From the NCBI GenBank assembly GCA_016490735.1, contig JAEMWC010000364.1, positions 444,501-508,500 of the forward strand: a stretch of DNA of 64,000 nt. Reading direction: 5' to 3'. Of the stretch, positions 1 to 10,877 are shown one piece after another; positions within the stretch are counted from its first letter, which is position 1, and the number at the start of each line of letters is the position of its first letter. The position numbers and the translations under genes are program-made. Origin of the DNA: Pachyseris speciosa (taxonomy: Eukaryota; Cnidaria; Anthozoa; Scleractinia; Pachyseridae). The notes under the pieces were generated by a model, which saw only the letters and a list, made by a program, of their open reading frames with translations, searched no databases and was not told where the DNA came from.

Positions 1-187
1 TGAGGTTTCCCAAAAACTTCCACCGAGACGGGGCGCTCACTTCTCGCCCGGCAACCGAAATGGTGTTGACGCCGTCGAGGATTTCGTGTTTCTCGAGAAT
101 TTTGCGAAGGTGGGTGTATGAAACGGGTTTGGCTGTCCATCCCACCTCCTCCCTGGTTCTGGTTGGTGTGCCGAGCTCCTCAACCCT

Positions 188-1309
188 TTGGCAACATTGA
201 CAAACAAGTTCGAAATTCTCATGGTCCTCAACCATCTTTTTCCCGCAGCACACCCTTCCGGTTGCGTTCGCCATCTTTCCAACTGTTTTATAGGTTCAAT
301 GGAAACTCCTGCCTTGAAGCAGGAAATGCGCCTTTCAAAAATTTACTACAGCCCGAAAGGCTACTGGAAAGGGTTTGCCGCCGTGAAAAAATTGGCTCAA
401 GCCGCAAAGGTTTCGGACCGTGTTGCGAAACAATGGTTGGAAAAGCAGGCTCTTAGGCAAATCTTTCTGCCCGCGCCGCGGCGCATTCCTCGACCGAAGT
501 TTGACGTGCCAACACCCAACGCGGTGCACCAAGCCGACCTGCTCTTCATGCCGCATGATAAGGTGGGATGCAAAACTTTCAAATACGCGCTGACTGTGGT
601 CGATGCGGCCAGCCGCTTCAAGGTAGCAGAGCTCCTGACTTCGAAAAATTCTGACGAAGTAGCTCGGGCCATTGAAAAAATTTACAAGCGCGGCCCTCTC
701 AAATGGCCAAAGCTGCTGCAGGTGGACCCGGGGAGGGAGTACATGGGGGCGGTTTCCAGAGACATGGAGGCGCATGGAACGGGCATTCGACGTGGGCATG
801 TGGAAGTGTACCGCGACCAGGCAGTTGTTGAACGCTTCAACCGCACTCTTGCTGAGCGTCTGTTCGGGCACCAGTACGCAGTCGAAATGCGGCTACCGGA
901 GGGTGTGCGGTCTGTTGTGTGGGTGGCCAGGCTTCCCAGGGTTGTTGCTGCTCTCAACAACCAGACCACGCGGCTGACACAGCAAAAACCTGCGGACGCA
1001 ATTCGAAAACAAACTGTTTTCGCACAAGCAGCAACTCCTTTCTTGAGACCTGTCGGTGCGGCCGAAAAAACGCTTCCCGATGGGATTGAAGTTCGCTATC
1101 TGTTTCAACCTGGGAAGTTGGAGGAGGGCACACGAAGAGCCACAGACCCTGTTTGGTCTTTGAAAGTGTTCAAGGTTGAAAGGGTCATGACCAAACCGAA
1201 TCAGCCGGTGATGTACTGGTTGCACGATGGGCCTCAGCGCAGTTTCGTGCGTGAAGAGTTGATGGTTGTCCCCCCCAAACACCGAGCTCCCTCCTGTCGG
1301 CCTCGCTAA
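188..1309 (+). CDS. Polinton integrase (rve/DDE family)
   Basis: Integrase that would insert element DNA into the host genome. The open frame runs 188-1309, but the likely start is the ATG at 299, just before a helical N-terminal part (around RLSKIYYSPKGYW) typical of Polinton integrases. The catalytic core follows: HQADLLF with the first Asp, a TVVDAAS strand, QVDPGREYMG with the second Asp, and VVERFNR with the Glu. The C-terminal part (TDPVWS...) resembles the SH3/chromo-like tail of these integrases. The frame is intact to its stop, unlike the polymerase next door. The upstream portion 188-298 is probably not coding. It lies convergent to the polymerase; neighbours to the left are outside the window. 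Confidence 0.85.
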   Translation: MATLTNKFEILMVLNHLFPAAHPSGCVRHLSNCFIGSMETPALKQEMRLSKIYYSPKGYWKGFAAVKKLAQAAKVSDRVAKQWLEKQALRQIFLPAPRRIPRPKFDVPTPNAVHQADLLFMPHDKVGCKTFKYALTVVDAASRFKVAELLTSKNSDEVARAIEKIYKRGPLKWPKLLQVDPGREYMGAVSRDMEAHGTGIRRGHVEVYRDQAVVERFNRTLAERLFGHQYAVEMRLPEGVRSVVWVARLPRVVAALNNQTTRLTQQKPADAIRKQTVFAQAATPFLRPVGAAEKTLPDGIEVRYLFQPGKLEEGTRRATDPVWSLKVFKVERVMTKPNQPVMYWLHDGPQRSFVREELMVVPPKHRAPSCRPR

Positions 1310-1514
1310 TTCCCATCTTACGCATCTCTGCTTTCGCAAGTCTTATGAAATGTGTAAGTCAATCGGCTCAGTGTGAATTCCATCCGGCAAGACCCACCGT
1401 TTGTCGTAATACGCGCTCAGGCCCAGTTTGTGTTGCTCGTATGTCATCAATTGTCCGTTCTTCATTCAGAACCCTCTGTTTATGGCTCTGTCTTCTTCAC
1501 CTTTCAACGCGGCT

Positions 1515-4500
1515 TTAAACCTTGCCCAGGTCAGCCGGTTCTGCGCTTTGGTCATTCCTTTTGTGCTGAGTTTGTCCGCCGTGGTGTCTGTTGCGAAACG
1601 GGCGCCTGGAGCGAGGGGAGGGGGGTGGGGGGGGGGGGGGGGGGGCTCGATTCCATTTTGCCGCTATACGTTTCTCCTCTTCACAAACAAACCTTGCCTT
1701 TCTCTCGGACAGATGGACCATGCGCTTACCCGCACATTCGCGTCGAAACAACTCTTCGCCCCAAGGCGTTGGAGTTTTGCTGAAATCTGGCTTTGCCTTG
1801 TCTTGATCCTCTATCAACTTCCCCAACTCTTTCTCTGTGAAGTCGTGTTTCTGCTCAGCAACGGTTACGAAGTAGCACTTCGAGGAGAGGGCGATCATCC
1901 TCTCCCCCACACACTCCAACTTGAAGATACCAGGGGTTCGTTTCGTTGCACTGCTCAACGATAGCCAACGATGCTTCTCTCTTTCGAACCGTTCTCGCAT
2001 TTCTGGCTTGACCATGTCTTCGACGTTGCGCGAACTGGCCGCCATGTACAAACTGTCTGTGTCCATCTGGATCAGCTCGAAATCCCTCCGGTCCACGAAC
2101 ATGAACAAGAAATCGTAATAGAACTGCAACACCGCCAGCTTTGCCAGCTGATACACCGCAATACCAATCTGGAACGGGCGGTTAATCAAAATCTGTCGCT
2201 TACGGGATTCGATTTCGTACGCATCACCGACAACGTCAAAGTTCTTGAAGAATGGACTTCTAAGTGATTTGTCAACTGTTTTTCGTTCTCTTGTGTATTT
2301 CACGTTGGATTGGTTTTCTTTCTTTTCGATCAACTTGCCGTAAGCGCCGTTGCCGATCAGTTTGAACACATCTGCCAACAGAGCCTTGTCCTTGTCCTTG
2401 TCTCCTTCTTTCCTCGCTTCTGTGACTTGGTCGACAAACCAAGTGAATGGTTTTCTTGCGGTGTAATCAATGGTGCGGTAGACAGCTGTGACGACCGCTC
2501 CTTGTTGCAGATACCAAAGCAGTATTGGGGCGTAAAGCAAAGTTTTCTCTGTTTTCAAAGCGCCAACCAGCCTTCTTCCATTTTCCCTGTTTCGTTTGGT
2601 TTTTTTCATGAAGTCTTTCATGTGTTGCGGCACAACTTCTTCGGGGATTTCTTTGTTGACGAAGAATGGAGGCATTTCCTGGAACATCCCCCACAGCCTC
2701 TTCGGAATTTCAATGTCAACCTCTGCAAAATCGAATCATTCCTTTGTCAAAACCTTTTTCGAAAAGGTAGCTGCTTCTTTCAAGATTTGTTCTTGGGTGG
2801 CTGGGTTTTTGTCGTCGAATGCAGAGAAATGATGAACCTCTCCTTTCCCACGAGGCATTTCTTGCGCCATCGTTGACAATTACAAGGCGTTGGCGTCGTA
2901 CCCCAGGATGGCCTCACATCTTTTTGGTTTTTTGCATTGGTGGTCGCGGATGAAGGTTTCTCCCGCTGCATGGTAGCTGGTAAATGCAATACTGGGTCCA
3001 CCGACAACCGCACCCTTTAACCTTGTGTATTCTTCCTCATCTGGGTTCCACAACCCAGGGTTTTCCTTCTCTTTTGCAAGTTCGCGGAGTGCTTCGTCGA
3101 GAAGATAACGCAAACTGATGCCTGGGATTGATACAGCATCTTTCAACATGTCGATGTTTTTCTCTGCATAAAACTCTTTCATTTTGCTGATAGCTTCGAT
3201 GCCAGGTCGCACATCCAAATTGTTGTAGTAGCGCAACCAATCTGCAAAGGTTTTCATTCCTTTCTCGCGAAACAACTTCTTGCATGATTTCCATTCACTG
3301 CGCGTCAGAATGAACTTCGCTTTTAACTTCGAATACCAGTGCGGATAATCTGGAAGACCGGGAAAGTCAAGCTTGTCGGATGAATAGAACCATTCGTATG
3401 GCAACCATGATTTCTGACCTGCACATATGAAAGCTTTTACCCAGGCGTCATAATTTGTTCCAGGGCCGAGATAGTTGATTATATCGAGAAATATCATTCC
3501 AGGCGTTCTGATGAACATTATTTTGTTGGCTGACTTTGCGACTTGAACGTCTCCTTCTGCATCGGTCATTTTACTCTGACACGAAATACTTTTACGAAAA
3601 TTTAGTTTCAGTGGCACTTTAAGATCGCATTTTCCGCTGTTGAAGCGAAGCACGGGAACTTGGTAACACCAGTCGAATAGTTTTTGACGCGTGCTTTTGG
3701 GCAGATATTTCATGTCATCGGGGAGGAAGGTTTGAGCGACGTTTTCCCTGATTCTTTTTGCTCTGTCTTCCAACTTTTCCACAAATGCTTCGATCAACTT
3801 TTCTGGGTCTCTTTCCTGAATATGGGTGATATGTTCTTGAAAGCTGTCTCCGATTGAAGCAGAAATTGGTGTGTGCGCGTTGACGAAACGAAGATCTGTT
3901 GTTGCATGTATCTGTTCGTTGTGGTTCCTTATCGCTTCGAAATCAAAGAAAATGAAGAATGGGTAATTCGGTTTTTTGAATTCTGGCATTTCCAATGGTT
4001 GCTGAATGGGCGCCACATCCAAATCACATTCCCATCCTACGTATATTTCATCTGGCTGTTGTTGTCTTTCTGCATAAAAATCACACTCCCACTTCTCAAT
4101 CACTTCAAACCCTTCTTCTTTCAATTTTTCTTTATTTTTTGTGTATGCTCGAGCAGCTCTCTCGGCGTTTTTCCTTCATTGAGTGGTTTATCAAGCTGAT
4201 AACGGTTGCAATACAAACATCCGTGATAAAAGCACCCATGAAACTGAAAAATCTTTTTGTGTCCCAGATTAAACCCGTCAACAGGGTAACCGGCCACGAA
4301 TCTTTCGCCCCCATGCATGCACATTTGATGGTGATTATGAAACCTTCTTTCTTTCATCTCTCCTTCGATCCTGACAACAACTTTGGAGAAAACCTTCGGA
4401 AAGGGAACAAAAGGGGAATTTGGCAGTTGTGTTGGTTTGTGGGGACAGTTGAGTTTTGTTTTTCCTTCGGTACATATTTTTGAATGTCTTTGGAGATGAC

Positions 4501-4633
4501 AAGCTTGTGTGAAACGCGCACCACAAACCCCGCAGGCATAATTCTTGATTAGTGTTTCGATTTTCTTTATCAAAAATGTGTGCCCTTCGAACATCCCCAA
4601 TGTCAGGATTGTTTTCATTTGTTCACATGGCAA
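1515..4633 (-). pseudogene. Polinton DNA polymerase B, C-terminal two thirds (frameshifted)
   Basis: Replicative, protein-primed family B DNA polymerase of a Polinton, broken into several frames. Reading from high to low coordinates, the segment 4633-4121 has a C2H2-like finger (CGVCGARF...H) and an HGCFYHGC motif common in virus/plasmid-type PolB. The segment 4124-2880 has exonuclease motif DFEA (about residue 61) and ends at palm motif A (GYDANAL). The segment 2687-1515 has motif B (GNGAYGK, about residues 112-118) and motif C (DTDSLY, about 209-214). Frame changes near 4122 and between about 2880 and 2690, and a proline/poly-G tract near 1629-1646, show it is not functional. It is continuous with the N-terminal piece at 9345-10179, separated only by a TTAA insertion. 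Confidence 0.9.
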
Positions 4634-4642
4634 CCTTCTTAA

Positions 4643-5660
4643 GAGCGGATGTCTGTAAATATCGACCAGAGGTAGGAATTATAAAAATTTCGGAAAATCA
4701 GAAAAAAATTATGTGGACTACCCTAGGTATTCTATTAATGAAAATATAAATTTTACTTTCATCGGAGGGATATTTTGGTCATATGGATGTTGACAAGTTC
4801 GGGCGCTTTATAACCTCTGCCAGATCGCTTTTTCGAGGCCCTAGACCGGGCTACGAAAAGAGCTCGATTTGAATCTAATTGAAATATTATTCAAGCCACA
4901 AAGCTTCTTATCACATTCAAGAGGTTAGAACACGCATTTTGAGTGGTCGTGCCCTTGAATTGGTTGCGAATAGAATATTTTACAGATTTTTAAATATTTA
5001 CAAAATTTTGAGGATTTCGCGAGGGGAAAATTTTGTCGAAATTCGAAGGCCAAAAATCACACCCGGTACCTAATTTCAAACAACAAAAACCATTCTACAT
5101 TAAAGAGCAATCTCAAAGCTTTCAAAATATGTTTTTGAAACCTTGGGCAACATATGAAATGAATTTTTGGGAACGCGAAATTCACGTAGCACTTGAATGA
5201 AATTTGACCCTTCTGACTTGACAGTTTTGAGGTTCGGCGCGACACAAATCAATACTCAAACAAATATTTCAGCCCAAATAAGTGTAATTTAGGCAATCTT
5301 AAGTCTTACAGTTGTACATACGTGCTTCATAGACATTGAATACAAAATTTACAACAATTTTCAGCCGAAAAGTACTCCGGCATATCCCAGCTTTTAGGTA
5401 CTAAACTTGCCTCGCTAAATATATGTGAACATGCACTGGGTCATGTTCTTAACACTCAAAGCCAATAGTTCACAATGTACACCAAATATCTATTCTGCTT
5501 AGTATATAATCAGGTGCACGATATGTTTGTTTGTACCTTTTGTCCTTGTTCGTCTTCATTTCTGCAAAAAGATCCAAAAACCGCACGCTCGCGGACGTGT
5601 CACGCGTCTCGTGAAACAGCTGTTTGCGTGAGCCGAGATTGTGCTGTCCGTAACATGAAA
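4643..5660 (+). repeat. Left terminal inverted repeat of the TTAA element
   Basis: About 1.0 kb that matches the reverse complement of about 8340-9342. Similarity is near complete over the outer 900 bp and fades after about 5600, where shared blocks such as GACGTGTCACG and CGAGATTGTG still align. Confidence 0.85.
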
Positions 5661-8339
5661 CGCAAGGAGATCCGACTACTTCAGTTTTATTTCCGGGTTG
5701 TGAAAAAAATTCTATCACTGATCTACATGTTATAGTTGCGCCAATGGGATGAGCTTAAGCTCAAATTTTCATACGTTGCCGTTGTACCATGATTACAGAT
5801 TCCTGGTCCTCGAACGTGTCAAACAATCCACTGGTGCAATGTAAATAATTTGTTCTTTTTGTTTGTTTGTTTTAAATGACCACTTTTTTATTTGTCCTGG
5901 TTGTCTATCAGATGAGGAGATAACCTAATACGTTGTGCAATACTTTTTAACACCTCATTGTATAAAGCATGTTCAGAAATAACAACGTCCCAATACAGTC
6001 TAATCTTGTGCTTGCGGCATCCATTTTGGTAGCGTAGTTTCGTGGTATATAGTTTTCTCTACCATTGAAAATAAGAAAGCTTCATTGCCAGCTAGAACAC
6101 ATCTGCTCGCTAATGTGGACGATACAGCATGCGAATATGGAGCATTGGTTGGGGGAAAGTGCGGTTCAAGTACCAAATACCCGGGCACACTGAGTACGTG
6201 CGTATCAGAGACTGCAACCCGTCAACTGAGCTCCACTTCACAGACACCCTACAAGTCAGTTTTGCTAACTGTGGTTTGAAGACGGAAGCAGAGCTGATAT
6301 TAGCGAGGGTTGGTAAGGTTGAGACACACCTTCTTTTTACTCTCGTGTTTAATAAGCTGTACTATGGTGTCAGTGTGCACGCGCGCACCGGAGTTGCAAG
6401 GCAGATAAAAATAAATAGGTTTACCTATTGCCTCATAACTTGATTTATTAATCAACGGGTGTCAAAAGCGTATAACGCTTTTCTGCAAGCCAGAGCTAAT
6501 GTAAAACACTGAACATGCGATTTCCTTGCTCTCGGTCTGATCTTTTTGGTATTTTATCAAGTGAAAGAGCAATCAGGAATTATAAAGTGCTTGCTGATTG
6601 GCCAAGATAAGGAATATCCATGCACATTCCCCGAGAAATTCAGTTTTATTTTATTTTTATTTTTTGCACTCTTCCTCTGAAATAACTAATGGCCAGTCCC
6701 CACAGCATACTGAGATGAAGGTATACGCTGTAGGATTGAAGAAAAATCTTTTACCCGACCCGGTTTTATGCTTTCTTCAGTTCCATACCCAAGTTCTACA
6801 CAACATACAACCGGAACTTAGTTCTGAAAAAAAGTCAACTTTTAGGCTCAAAGGGCTGATATTCTGTATTCTGAGAGCTGTTCATGAGGATTATTTTGCT
6901 GTTTAAGAATAAGGGACTTCGTACTTCTACGGTAGTCCCCGGTAAGACAAGGTAGCCTGCGAATAAAAATAGATTTGATAACATGCTGAGAGAACCAGCA
7001 CACTTTGCACTCATTCCTAAAGGAGCTGGAAATAAAACAAGGCTGGATCCTTGAGCATATCTTGAGGATTGTGAATAAACTTGGGACTGAAAATATATCG
7101 TGTGATTATAACATCTTGCCCATAAATTTTAGCTTTACTTCCTTTGCTGGCAAAATTCGTGCTATGAACGATCACCTATCAAAGCAATAAGCATCTGCTC
7201 CCCTCTATAATGAAAAAAAAACCTCTCCCTTTGGAATATATTTTGCTATTGTCTCTCGCGTCTTGGAATGCGAAGGCGGACATCGACTGCACCGGAAAGA
7301 AGATAAGTATTACCCTAGTCCCTAAGCGATTCTTGCAATATTTCCTCAGTCGGGTGATGAATATACCCATGCGCTCCTGATATACCTAAATTGCAGTTCC
7401 CATTATGTTTATTTTCATTTTTATTCCAGGTATATTTTAATTTCATGACTCGAGCTTTGAAATGTCAATTTGCTCGAAGCACCGCTAGGATTCTGGTATC
7501 GGCCCCGGGATGGCGCTGTCGGCAAAAGTTACAGTTCGAATTAGTGCTACGAGTCAGGGCGTGGTTTTCTTTCCTACCGTGACGTCATCAAATTCTAAAA
7601 TCAAAATAGCAAGGTTTTCTGAGTTTTTATTTACATCAGGTTGAAGATAACTTACAAATAATTATTTTCTCGAGTTTCCAGTTCCGCGTCTTTAGTTTTT
7701 AAAGAACGGAAATTGTCATAGTGCGTGACCAAGATAGGTCAGCTGTATGGCTGAAAAATAGTTTTCCCTTATGATTTTCAACAGCTAAAACATTTCAAGA
7801 ATTCGAATATGTATATGAATAGTAGCTCAGAAACAAAAAGAAAACCCCTTTATCGCATAAGTTAATGTACACTGTATTGGTTGATTTTGGGTACCTTACT
7901 TGTACATGTACTTCAGTGTATGTGGCGTCTGCATACAATTACAAAGCTCTTTAAAGTTGCGTGAAAAAAAGTTTAGGCAGATAACTCAGAAACGGTGTGC
8001 CACTCAGATCTGAGGCTTGTGAAATTGCTCATTTGCTAGTCTTTGATCGCATCTCATTTTCTTGGCTTCTTTCATGGAACGGTTTCGGAATTTATTCTTG
8101 TACGCCGCGTTTTTTTTGCGTGACGGTGAAAACGATCTATAAAGACTACTGTACTGCAAGAAAAAAGGCATCAGACAAGTGAGCAGGGGAAGTCTGCCGA
8201 GTTCAGGTTATCAGTGTTCTATTGTGATTTGCATTTTTTTTTTTTTTTTTTTTTTTTTCAATCTAGAATTTATTTTTTCCTAACAAGCTCATGCAGACGA
8301 AGTGCCTGTGTCCCGGGTCCTGGGTTCGATCTTCGTTTG
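5661..8339. other. Interior of the TTAA element, no recognisable gene
   Basis: AT-rich DNA with only short frames (longest about 104 codons, 6129-6443 +), none with a recognised domain. A run of T at about 8235-8258 lies just inside the right repeat. No DDE/D transposase motif was seen on either strand. Confidence 0.5.
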
Positions 8340-9342
8340 TTATGTTATGCAACACAATCTCGAATCACGCAACAGCACCTCCACAAGGCTCGTGACACGT
8401 CGATTTTCGCTGGTAGTATTTGCGGAAATGAGGACGAACAAAGAAAAAAGGTACAAACAAACATATCGTGCACCTGATGATATACTACACAGGATAGATA
8501 TTTGGTGTAGATTTTGAACTATTGGCTTTGAGTGATACGAACTTGACCCAGTGCATGTTCACATTTATTTGGCGAGGCAAGTTGAGTACCTAAAAAGCTG
8601 GGATGAGTTCTTTTCGGATGAAAATTGTTGTAAATTTTGTATTCAATGTCTATGAAGCATGTATATATAACTGTAAGACTTGAGATTGCCTAAATTACAC
8701 TTATTTTGGCTGAAATATTTGTTTGAGTATTGATTTGTGTCGCGCCGAACCTCAAAACTGTCAAGTCAGAAGGGTCAAATTTCACTCAAGTGCTCCGTGA
8801 AGTTCGCGTTCCCAAACTGATTCATTTCATATGTTGCCCAAGGTTTCAAAAACATATTTTGAAAGCTTTGAGATTGCTCTTTAATGTAGAATGGTTTTTG
8901 TTGTTTGAAATTAGGTACCGGGTGTGATTTTTGGCCTTCGAATTTCGACAAAATTTTCCCCTCGCGAAATCCTCAAAATTTTGTAAATATTTAAAAATCT
9001 GTAAAATATTCTATTCGCAACCAATTAAAGGGCACGACCACTCAAAATGCGTGTTCTAACCTCTTAAATGTGATAAGAAGCTTTGTGGCTTGAATAATAT
9101 TTCAATTAGATTCAAATCGAGCTCTTTTCGTAGCCCGGTCTAGGGCCTCGAAAAAGCGATCTGGAAAAGGTTATAAAGCGCCCGAACTTGACAACATTCA
9201 TATGACCAAAATATTCATCCGATGAAAGTAAAATTTATATTTTCATTAATAGAATACCTAGGGTAGTCCTCATAATTTTTTTTCGGATTTTCCGAAATTT
9301 TTATAATTCCTACCTCTGGTCGATATTTACAGACATCCGCTC
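8340..9342 (-). repeat. Right terminal inverted repeat of the TTAA element
   Basis: Reverse-complement partner of 4643-5660. Small indels and substitutions relative to the left arm, for example near 8600 and 8800, indicate some age since insertion. Confidence 0.85.
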
Positions 9343-9344
9343 TT

Positions 9345-10179
9345 AAATGCCAAACAATCTCTTCGCCACGTTTTTCAGGTTCAAAAGTTCTGATTCCGAT
9401 CAGGTCTGTTACAGGCCGCCCCTGGTTCAAAAAGTCTTCAGCTTCCCCCAGCTGTTCCAAAGAAATGGGAAGACAATCTTTCACATTTGTGGTTTTGAAA
9501 AAGTTAAGTGCAAGTTGTTGCGTTGCTTTTGTGCAACGATCAATTCGCGCCCGTTGAAAATGGCAATACAACGCCACACACAAAGGTTGTCTTCATACCC
9601 ATCCACTGTCACCATTGCACGGCTATGGGCAAGATTGCTCAACCATCCAGGAAGATTTCCTTCACCCAACAAAGGTTCTCTGTCATACACCACTCTCAAA
9701 TCAACGGTTTTAAATTCCACAAATTGCCATTTTGTGTTTGGCCTGAGTAGAGGTTCACTTCCTCTTTCCCCCTCTGTTTCCCTCAACCAAGTCTTGAGGT
9801 GCGGTCCATGTGGTATTGCTTGATTTCTGCCTCCCCTTGACCTCGCTCCTGTTCTTCAGGTTTCAGCTCAAGTTTGTAAGAATAGTTCTAAACCAGGCGA
9901 AATGCCCGCTCAGCGTTTTCGCTCATTGCTGCGGGCAATTTGTTTGTTAAATCGTCGGCAAGCCTGGCGGTTGCTTGCCAAACTGTGAGAGCCTTTCCCT
10001 CGCCCCTTTTCGTATCCATCATATTTCAGGATTGTTGGATCTTGGGCCCAAGGAACTGGTTCCTCTGTTTTCAGAACTGTCGCTCGTCCAGCCATCCCCC
10101 TATTATTTGGGGAAAAATTTCTTGCGGCGGCAACATTATTGTTTGCTGCAGGTTGAGGGTTTTCACCGCGCGCCGCCAT
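9345..10179 (-). pseudogene. Polinton DNA polymerase B, N-terminal part (frameshifted)
   Basis: N-terminal end of the same polymerase gene, cut off from the rest by the 4.7 kb insertion. An ORF with ATG at 10179 (start MAARGENP) stops at 9910. The next frame, about 9840-9345, contains DGYEDNLCVWRC, a block found near the N terminus of Polinton polymerases, and runs straight into the insertion at the TTAA. If the insert and one TTAA are removed, this frame is continuous with the one beginning at 4638, so the insertion hit an already assembled polymerase gene. At least one frameshift separates the 10179 ORF from the downstream frame. It is inferred, not shown, that the 10179 ATG is the polymerase start. 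Confidence 0.75.
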
Positions 10180-10314
10180 CGCTCATCCCCTCACCCCACT
10201 TCTCTCTAATAGCCCGTCCCGCGAACCTTTTGCTTCGTTACTGTCTGCTTTCCTGATTTACCCTCCTGTTCCTCTTCTTTTTCTGCGCGATCCCCCCCCC
10301 CCCCTTTCCACCCG

Positions 10315-10492
10315 AGTAGTATTATCGGGATTACAACAAATACCGTTTTTTCGTGGGAGTCCTATTTCAAAGAATTGAGTCTACCAACTTCAACTTCCGA
10401 CGGTTAGGAGGAAGTTGATGTTGGTAGACTCAATTCCTTGAAATGGGGCTCCCACGAAAAAACGGTATTTGTTTAATCCCGATAATACTACT
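10315..10492. repeat. 178 bp fold-back palindrome at the Polinton end
   Basis: Two arms of about 84 bp (10315-10398 and about 10409-10492) are inverted copies starting AGTAGTATTATCGGGATTA, separated by about 10 bp and differing at only a few positions. The outer end reads AG...CT, the terminal dinucleotides known for Polintons. It may be the Polinton's own terminal repeat in hairpin form, or a MITE derived from or inserted at that end. Confidence 0.75.
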
Positions 10493-10859
10493 TATGTGCA
10501 TAAGCGCGTTATTTGGAAAGTGAAATTTATGGTTAGTATAACTAGATAGTTAAAAGGTAAAAGAAAACTGAAAAATGGTGCATCTATCACCCATAATTAA
10601 TACATAAAGAGGAAAAAAGGAAAGAAAAAGAAGAAATTGTTTGAGATTGATTCTGCAGAATCGATACTACGATCCGTCCTCTCTCCCTTAATTCACGATT
10701 TTTATGCACTAGGCACAGCTACCGAAAAAGCATTCAGTGAGAACTGTAATGTTCACTAGGTAAGCGGTCGTTATTCAAGGACATGCGCATTTAGACACTA
10801 GGGAGCACATCGCGAATGTAAGTTGTGATGCTGCTGATCGAACATGAAACCGTTTCAGT

Positions 10860-10877
10860 TTCTACACATACAGTCTC
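10860..10877 (+). repeat. Left 18 bp target site duplication of the Penelope-like insert
   Basis: TTCTACACATACAGTCTC, repeated exactly at 11994-12011. Confidence 0.8.

Larger units (their letters stand above)
4643..9342. mobile_element. 4.7 kb non-autonomous TTAA-target transposon with about 1 kb TIRs
   Basis: The insert is flanked by TTAA at 4639-4642 and 9343-9346. Its ends are exact inverted copies (left GAGCGGATGTCTGTAAATAT, right its complement), and the similarity continues inward about 1.0 kb on each side with scattered substitutions. It sits inside the Polinton polymerase, whose frame is restored when the insert plus one TTAA is removed. TTAA duplication is known for piggyBac and Kolobok superfamilies. 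The termini do not start with the CCY seen in most piggyBacs, so Kolobok or another TTAA group is possible. No transposase is recognisable in the 2.7 kb interior, so it is probably mobilised in trans. Confidence 0.85.
1..10492. mobile_element. Polinton/Maverick-type DNA transposon, right part, decayed
   Basis: The stretch carries the two hallmark genes of Polintons/Mavericks: a retroviral-type integrase (+, 188-1309) and a protein-primed type B DNA polymerase (-, broken, about 10179 to 1515). The two genes converge around 1400. Base composition is more GC-rich than the host DNA that follows. The right end is placed at 10492, where an AG...CT terminus (CCCGATAATACTACT read on +) closes a palindrome about 135 bp beyond the polymerase start. 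The left end is outside the window, so the expected 6 bp target duplication cannot be checked. Capsid, protease and ATPase genes are not seen here. Frameshifts in the polymerase, a run of G at about 1629-1646 and a nested insertion at 4643-9342 say the copy is dead. Confidence 0.85.

Noticed and set aside
334..1339. Minus-strand frames opposite the integrase (335-871, 893-1339)
   Set aside because: Shadows of the integrase, which has the conserved catalytic motifs.
5661..8339. Transposase inside the long-TIR element
   Set aside because: No frame longer than about 104 codons and no DDE-type motif could be seen.
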